Assembly: GCA_038225475.1 (NCBI GenBank)
Contig: JBBRRA010000004.1
Coordinates: 62,001 to 126,000, forward strand
From: Polymorphobacter_B sp038225475
GTDB taxonomy: Bacteria > Pseudomonadota > Alphaproteobacteria > Sphingomonadales > Sphingomonadaceae
DNA: 64,000 bases
Direction: 5' to 3'
Shown here one piece after another: positions 60,145 through 64,000 of the stretch (the stretch's first letter is position 1; the number at the start of each line of letters is the position of its first letter). A program made the position numbers and the translations under genes. The notes beneath the pieces were generated by a model. The model had not been told where the DNA came from and did no database searches. It saw nothing but the letters and a program-made list of their open reading frames with translations.

Positions 60145-61581
60145 ATGGACCTCAAGCTTGTCTCGCGCGGCTCGACTGCATTTCAGCAGTCGGAGGCAAT
60201 GCTCGGCGGACTGTCGTCGGAGGTTGCCGCGCGGTTGGTGGCAGCTGCCGGTGACGTCGCCTTCGTGCTCGACCGCGACGGCATCGTCCGGGATTTCGCC
60301 GTCAGCGGGGCCGAGCTTGCCAAGGATAATTTCGGCGACTGGCTCGACCAGCCATGGGCCGCGACGGTCCATATCGACAGCCGCAACAAGGTCGCTGAAA
60401 TGCTGTCGGAGGCGGTGGCAAATACCGCGGGTCGGTGGCGGCAGATCAATCACATCGTGCCCGGCGGACAGACGCTGGCGCTCCGGTACATGGCGATCAA
60501 TGCCGGCCACGACGGGCGGATCATCGCAATCGGCCGTGACTTGCGTAGCGCGGCGACCATGCAACAGCGGTTGCTCCAGGCGCAGCAGTCGATGGAGCGC
60601 GACTATGTCCGGCTGCGGCAGGCCGAATCGCGGTATCGTCTGCTGTTCGATCTGGCGTCCGAAGCGGTGCTGATCGTCGACGCGTCATCGAGCCGCCTCG
60701 TAGAGGCGAATCCCGCCGCACAGCGCCTGCTCGCCCCCGGCGGCGACGCGCTGCCCGGCCAGCCGTTGGTGGCATTGCTCGCCGATACCAGTCGCGACGC
60801 GGCGGTAGCGCTGCTCGGCGCGGTCGCCAGCGGCAGTGGTGCAGCGCCCGTGCCGGTGACGTTGGCGCGCGTTGGAATGGAGTGCGCGCTTTCGGCGACG
60901 CTATTCCGGCAGGAGCAGGCAGCATATCTGCTGGTGCGCCTCGCGCCCGCCAGCAACGGTGCCCTGACCGAGACCGATCCGCGCCAGATGCTGCTTGATG
61001 TCGTCGAGCGTATTCCCGATGCGTTCGTCGTCACCGATGAAACGCTCAATATTCTTGCCGAAAACAGCGCATTCCTCGAACTTGCGCATCTGGCGCGGCG
61101 CGAACAGGCGCGCGGGCAGGGGCTCGGCCAGTTCCTTGGGCGGCCGGGAATCGATCTCGGCCTGATCGTCGCGCACCTGAAAGAGCATGGCGCGGTGCGC
61201 AATTTCGCAACGGTGTTCCGCACGCCGTTCGACGGTGAGGACGAGGTCGAGGTGTCCGCAGTCGCGGTCCCCGATGGCGAGCAGCCATGCTATGGGTTCA
61301 CGATCCGCAATGTCGGGCGGCGGCTGCGCGATGTTGCGGCCCCCGGCCGCGACCTGCCGCGCTCGGTCGAACAGCTTACCGAGCTCGTCGGGCGCGTCAG
61401 CCTGAAGGAAATCGTCCGCGAGTCGACCGACCTGATCGAGCGGCTGTGCATCGAGGCAGCGCTGACCTACACCGCCGACAACCGCGCCACGGCGGCGGAA
61501 ATTCTCGGGTTGAGCCGCCAGAGCCTGTACTCGAAGCTGCATCGGCACGGCCTCGGCAACCTTGCAGGTAATGAGGACTGA
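60145..61581 (+). CDS. ppsR: Redox-sensing photosynthesis repressor PpsR/CrtJ
   Basis: A 478-residue repressor with three PAS-like regions and a C-terminal Fis-type helix-turn-helix (ADNRATAAEILGLSRQSLYSKLHRHG). It represses bch, crt and puc genes under oxygen in related bacteria. Cys247 (MECALS) and Cys435 (RLCIEAA) sit close to the positions of Cys251 and Cys424, the redox pair of R. sphaeroides PpsR; a third Cys382 is also present. The ATG at 60145 gives the usual family length; an ATG at 60085, overlapping ppaA, is possible. Confidence 0.94.
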   Translation: MDLKLVSRGSTAFQQSEAMLGGLSSEVAARLVAAAGDVAFVLDRDGIVRDFAVSGAELAKDNFGDWLDQPWAATVHIDSRNKVAEMLSEAVANTAGRWRQINHIVPGGQTLALRYMAINAGHDGRIIAIGRDLRSAATMQQRLLQAQQSMERDYVRLRQAESRYRLLFDLASEAVLIVDASSSRLVEANPAAQRLLAPGGDALPGQPLVALLADTSRDAAVALLGAVASGSGAAPVPVTLARVGMECALSATLFRQEQAAYLLVRLAPASNGALTETDPRQMLLDVVERIPDAFVVTDETLNILAENSAFLELAHLARREQARGQGLGQFLGRPGIDLGLIVAHLKEHGAVRNFATVFRTPFDGEDEVEVSAVAVPDGEQPCYGFTIRNVGRRLRDVAAPGRDLPRSVEQLTELVGRVSLKEIVRESTDLIERLCIEAALTYTADNRATAAEILGLSRQSLYSKLHRHGLGNLAGNED

Positions 61582-61659
61582 TCGCGCGTTCGGCGGTTTC
61601 GACGTGCGAGCTTAATCTTTTCAATTACTTACAGCATAGTGCGACAAAAGGCCGGGGAG

Positions 61660-61703
61660 CGTCCAATTTGTTTGACGCCTGCAGGTGTCCAGTTTAGCTT
61701 ACA
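61660..61703 (+). promoter_or_regulatory. PpsR-type boxes and promoter of bchG
   Basis: A perfect TGT-N12-ACA box lies at 61686-61703, extended to GGTGT...ACACC, with a weaker CGT-N12-ACG box at 61660-61677. A TTGACG (61672) and TAGCTT (61695) pair with 17-nt spacing fits a promoter: the -35 is in the weak box and the -10 in the perfect box. The predicted start is at about 61707, the bchG ATG. Confidence 0.6.
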
Positions 61704-61706
61704 CCG

Positions 61707-62621
61707 ATGTCCTCGCTTGCACCTGTCCGGTCGACGATGCTGCCAGCGCCTGCTGCCGTGCTGGCGTTGCTCAAGCCGATCACCTGGTTTCCGCCGATGT
61801 GGGCGTTCATGTGCGGCGTCGTCTCGTCGGGCGTTTCGCTGACCGAACGGTTGCCGTTCCTGATCGCCGGGGTGCTGCTTGCCGGACCGCTGGTCTGCGG
61901 CACCAGTCAGGCGGTCAACGACTGGTACGACCGCCATGTCGACGCGATCAACGAGCCCGCCCGCCCGATCCCGTCGGGGCGCATTCCCGGTCGCTGGGGG
62001 TTGTGGATCGCCTGCATCGGCACGCTGCTGTCGCTGCTGGTCGCCGCCGCGATCGGACGCTGGGTATTCGCCGCGACCATCGTCGGACTGATCTTCGCCT
62101 GGGCATATAGCGCGCCGCCGCTGCGCCTCAAGATGAGCGGCTGGTGGGGCCCGGCTGCGGTCGCGCTGAGCTATGAGGGGCTGACATGGTTCACCGGTGC
62201 CGCGGTAATGTCGGGCGGCTTGCCCGACAGCCGCATCCTGTGGCTGGTCGGGCTGTACAGCCTCGGCGCGCACGGCATCATGACGTTGAACGATTTCAAG
62301 GCGGTCGGCGGCGACCGCGCCATGGGCATCCGCTCGCTGCCGGTGACGCTTGGCGTCCATAACGCGGCGCGGCTGGCGTGCGTCGTGATGGCGGTGCCGC
62401 AAGTTATCGTCGTCGCGCTGCTCTGGCGCTGGGCGTTGCCATGGCATGCGGCGGGCGTCGGCGCGCTGGTGGTGACGCAGATCGTACTGATGCGGCGGCT
62501 GCTCGCCGACCCGCTCAAGCACGCGCCATGGTATAATGCGACGGGCACCAGCGCCTATGTCTTCGGCATGCTGGGGTCGGCGTTCGGCGTGGCGCTCGCG
62601 ATCCGGGATGCGGCGCTGTGA
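61707..62621 (+). CDS. bchG: Bacteriochlorophyll synthase BchG
   Basis: A 304-residue UbiA-family prenyltransferase that esterifies bacteriochlorophyllide a with geranylgeranyl diphosphate. The first Asp-rich motif is NDWYDRHVDAINEPARPIPSGRIPG; the second is MTLNDFKAVGGDRAMGIRSLPV. About eight or nine helices. No Shine-Dalgarno sequence is seen before the ATG, consistent with a leaderless or very short 5' UTR. It overlaps the next gene (GTGA). Confidence 0.95.
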   Translation: MSSLAPVRSTMLPAPAAVLALLKPITWFPPMWAFMCGVVSSGVSLTERLPFLIAGVLLAGPLVCGTSQAVNDWYDRHVDAINEPARPIPSGRIPGRWGLWIACIGTLLSLLVAAAIGRWVFAATIVGLIFAWAYSAPPLRLKMSGWWGPAAVALSYEGLTWFTGAAVMSGGLPDSRILWLVGLYSLGAHGIMTLNDFKAVGGDRAMGIRSLPVTLGVHNAARLACVVMAVPQVIVVALLWRWALPWHAAGVGALVVTQIVLMRRLLADPLKHAPWYNATGTSAYVFGMLGSAFGVALAIRDAAL

Positions 62622-63955
62622 CCGGGCTCGGCTGGCCCGCAATTGTCCGGCTCGGGCTGGTGCAGGCCGCGATCGGTGCGGTGGTGACGTTTGCGGTATC
62701 GACGCTGAACCGGCTGATGGTGGTTGAATACAGCCTGCCCGCGATGATCCCGGCGGCGCTGGTCGCATGGCATTATGCGGTGCAGTTGTCGCGCGCGCGC
62801 TGGGGGTATGGCTCCGATATGGGGCGGGTGCGGACGCCGTGGATCGTCGGCGGCATGGCGGTGCTCGCGGGCTGCGGCGTGCTGGCAGCGGTGGCGACGA
62901 CGTGGCTCGCGACCGACCGCACGCTTGGGCTGTTGCTCGGCGTGGTGGCATTTGCCGGGCTTGGCGCAGGCGTCGGTGCCGCGGGAACGTCGCTGCTCGC
63001 GCTGCTCGCCGCTGCCGTCGCGCCGACGCGGCGACCGGGCGCGGCGGCGCTCACCTGGGTCTTGATGATCGTCGGTTTCATCGTGTCGGCAGGCATCACC
63101 GGCAAGCTCCTCGCGCCATTCTCGCCCGAACGGCTGATTGCGGTGTCGGTGGGCATTTCGAGCGTCGCGTTGCTCGTGACGCTGGCGGCGACGTGGGGCG
63201 TCGAACGCGCGCTGCCGGTCGGGACCGCGCGTGCCGCCGATGATGCCCCCAATGCCCCTGATGCGAAGCCGCAGTTTACCGCCGTGCTCGCCGAAATCTG
63301 GCAGGACGCAGCGGCGCGGCGGTTCACGCTGTTCGTGTTCGTCTCGATGCTGGCGTTCAGCGCGCAGGAACTGATCCTCGAGCCGTTCGCCGGGCTGGTG
63401 TTCGGCTATACCCCGGCACAATCGGCCAGCCTCAACGCCACGCAGCACAGCGGCGTGCTGCTGGGCATGATCCTCGTCGGCGTTGCCGGAAACGCCTTTG
63501 GCGGCAAGGCGAAGGGCTGGATGCGCAACTGGACGATCGCGGGCTGCGCCGGCTCGGCGCTGGCGATGGGCGCGCTTGCCGCTGCAGCCTTTGCCGGCCC
63601 CGGCTGGCCGCTCGGCCCCACAGTGTTCGTGCTCGGCATCGCCAATGGCGTGTTCGCGGTCGCTTCGATCGGCTCGATGATGGGCTTGGCGGGCGGCGGT
63701 GCAGGTGGCCGCGAGGGCAGCCGCATGGGCGTCTGGGGTGCAGCGCAAGCCATTGCCTTCGCGCTCGGCGGTTTCCTCGGTGCCGCCGGAGTCGATGCCG
63801 GCCGCCACGTCTTTGCGCAGAGTTCGAGCGCGTTCATCGCCGTTTTCGCCGTCGAAGGCGCAGTCTTCGTTATCGCCGCCGCAGTTGCCGCCAGCGGCGA
63901 CACAAGCCGCAACCGTTCCGTTTACACCCCGCTCTATCAGGAGGTCCGACCATGA
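62618..63955 (+). CDS. PucC-family transporter between bchG and bchP (Bch2/Orf428)
   Basis: A 445-residue, 12-helix PucC/LhaA-like MFS protein: VRLGLVQAAIGAVVTFAVSTLNRLMVVE at the start, FSAQELILEPFAGLVFGYTP in the middle. Paralogue of LhaA. In many phototrophs a gene at this place (orf428, also called bch2) lies between bchG and bchP. Its role may be in pigment or LH1 assembly; not settled. GTG start, overlapping bchG by 4 nt. Confidence 0.88.
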   Translation: MTGLGWPAIVRLGLVQAAIGAVVTFAVSTLNRLMVVEYSLPAMIPAALVAWHYAVQLSRARWGYGSDMGRVRTPWIVGGMAVLAGCGVLAAVATTWLATDRTLGLLLGVVAFAGLGAGVGAAGTSLLALLAAAVAPTRRPGAAALTWVLMIVGFIVSAGITGKLLAPFSPERLIAVSVGISSVALLVTLAATWGVERALPVGTARAADDAPNAPDAKPQFTAVLAEIWQDAAARRFTLFVFVSMLAFSAQELILEPFAGLVFGYTPAQSASLNATQHSGVLLGMILVGVAGNAFGGKAKGWMRNWTIAGCAGSALAMGALAAAAFAGPGWPLGPTVFVLGIANGVFAVASIGSMMGLAGGGAGGREGSRMGVWGAAQAIAFALGGFLGAAGVDAGRHVFAQSSSAFIAVFAVEGAVFVIAAAVAASGDTSRNRSVYTPLYQEVRP

Positions 63956-64000
63956 CCGAGACCGAAACCTATGATGTCGTCATTGTTGGCGGCGGCCCGT
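63952..64000 (+). CDS. bchP: Geranylgeranyl reductase BchP, N-terminal fragment
   Basis: Only the first 16 codons are inside the window. They read MTETETYDVVIVGGGP, a typical FAD-binding Rossmann start, as in BchP, which reduces the geranylgeranyl tail to phytyl. It overlaps the preceding gene by ATGA, and bchP is the expected neighbour. GGAGG sits 7-11 nt upstream of the ATG. Confidence 0.82.
   Translation, partial: MTETETYDVVIVGGGP

Overview
The window is GC-rich, gene-dense alphaproteobacterial DNA. It most likely comes from an aerobic anoxygenic phototroph of the Sphingomonadales. The evidence is a bacteriochlorophyll a photosynthesis gene cluster that uses the oxygen-dependent cyclase AcsF, next to typical sphingomonad genes: a TonB-dependent receptor with sugar hydrolases, several secreted S9, DUF885 and amidohydrolase enzymes, EipA, and a PutA without a DNA-binding domain. 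There are no insertion sequences, integrases, CRISPR arrays or rRNA genes. The only RNA gene seen is a tRNA-Ser(GCT).

Layout. 1-4768 (minus) is a tightly overlapping housekeeping run: rarA, an RNase H-like protein, crcB, an RluC-type pseudouridine synthase, a HAD phosphatase, a small membrane protein and the start of an ATP12 chaperone. 4944-8312 holds a small acidic protein, a minus-strand MaoC / carboxymuconolactone decarboxylase-like / thiolase set, and a glutathione transferase. 8359-16965 holds putA, a polytopic membrane protein whose 3' end overlaps a convergent mscS, the minus-strand eipA-ygfZ-mscS set, a UDP-glucose dehydrogenase and tRNA-Ser. 16991-18157 is a photolyase-like flavoprotein with an apparently inverted domain order. 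18401-26772 is a one-strand beta-glucan utilisation locus: TonB receptor, GH16, LacI regulator, MFS transporter, GH3. 26809-43575 is a mixed metabolic region: S9 peptidase, alpha/beta hydrolase, transketolase/PDH-E1-like enzyme, metallo-beta-lactamase-fold hydrolase, amidohydrolase, DUF885 protein, class V aminotransferase, transglutaminase, acyl-CoA synthetase, TrpF-like protein and ROK kinase.

43572-64000 is the photosynthesis cluster, and it runs off the right edge. The left arm reads bchF-bchN-bchB-bchH-bchL-bchM-lhaA-puhA-puhB-puhC-orf-acsF-puhE-hemA on the minus strand. Most of its junctions overlap by 4 nt or are only a few nt apart. The right arm reads ppaA-ppsR-bchG-PucC-family gene-bchP on the plus strand. 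Together they encode the first committed porphyrin step (HemA), Mg insertion (BchH), methylation (BchM), ring closure (AcsF), light-independent protochlorophyllide reduction (BchLNB), 3-vinyl hydration (BchF), esterification (BchG, BchP), and the reaction-centre H subunit with its assembly factors. The puf, bchCXYZ, bchID and crt genes are not in this window. The redox/light regulators PpaA/AerR and PpsR/CrtJ lie between the arms. Sequences resembling PpsR boxes overlap the likely bchF, ppaA and bchG promoters.

The most notable observations are the back-to-back PpsR-like boxes in the bchF-ppaA divergent promoter, a probably leaderless bchG mRNA whose -10 lies inside a perfect TGT-N12-ACA box, the photolyase-like protein with its flavin domain first, and a canonical EF-hand-type loop inside the TonB receptor. 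I found no clear, wholly undescribed system.
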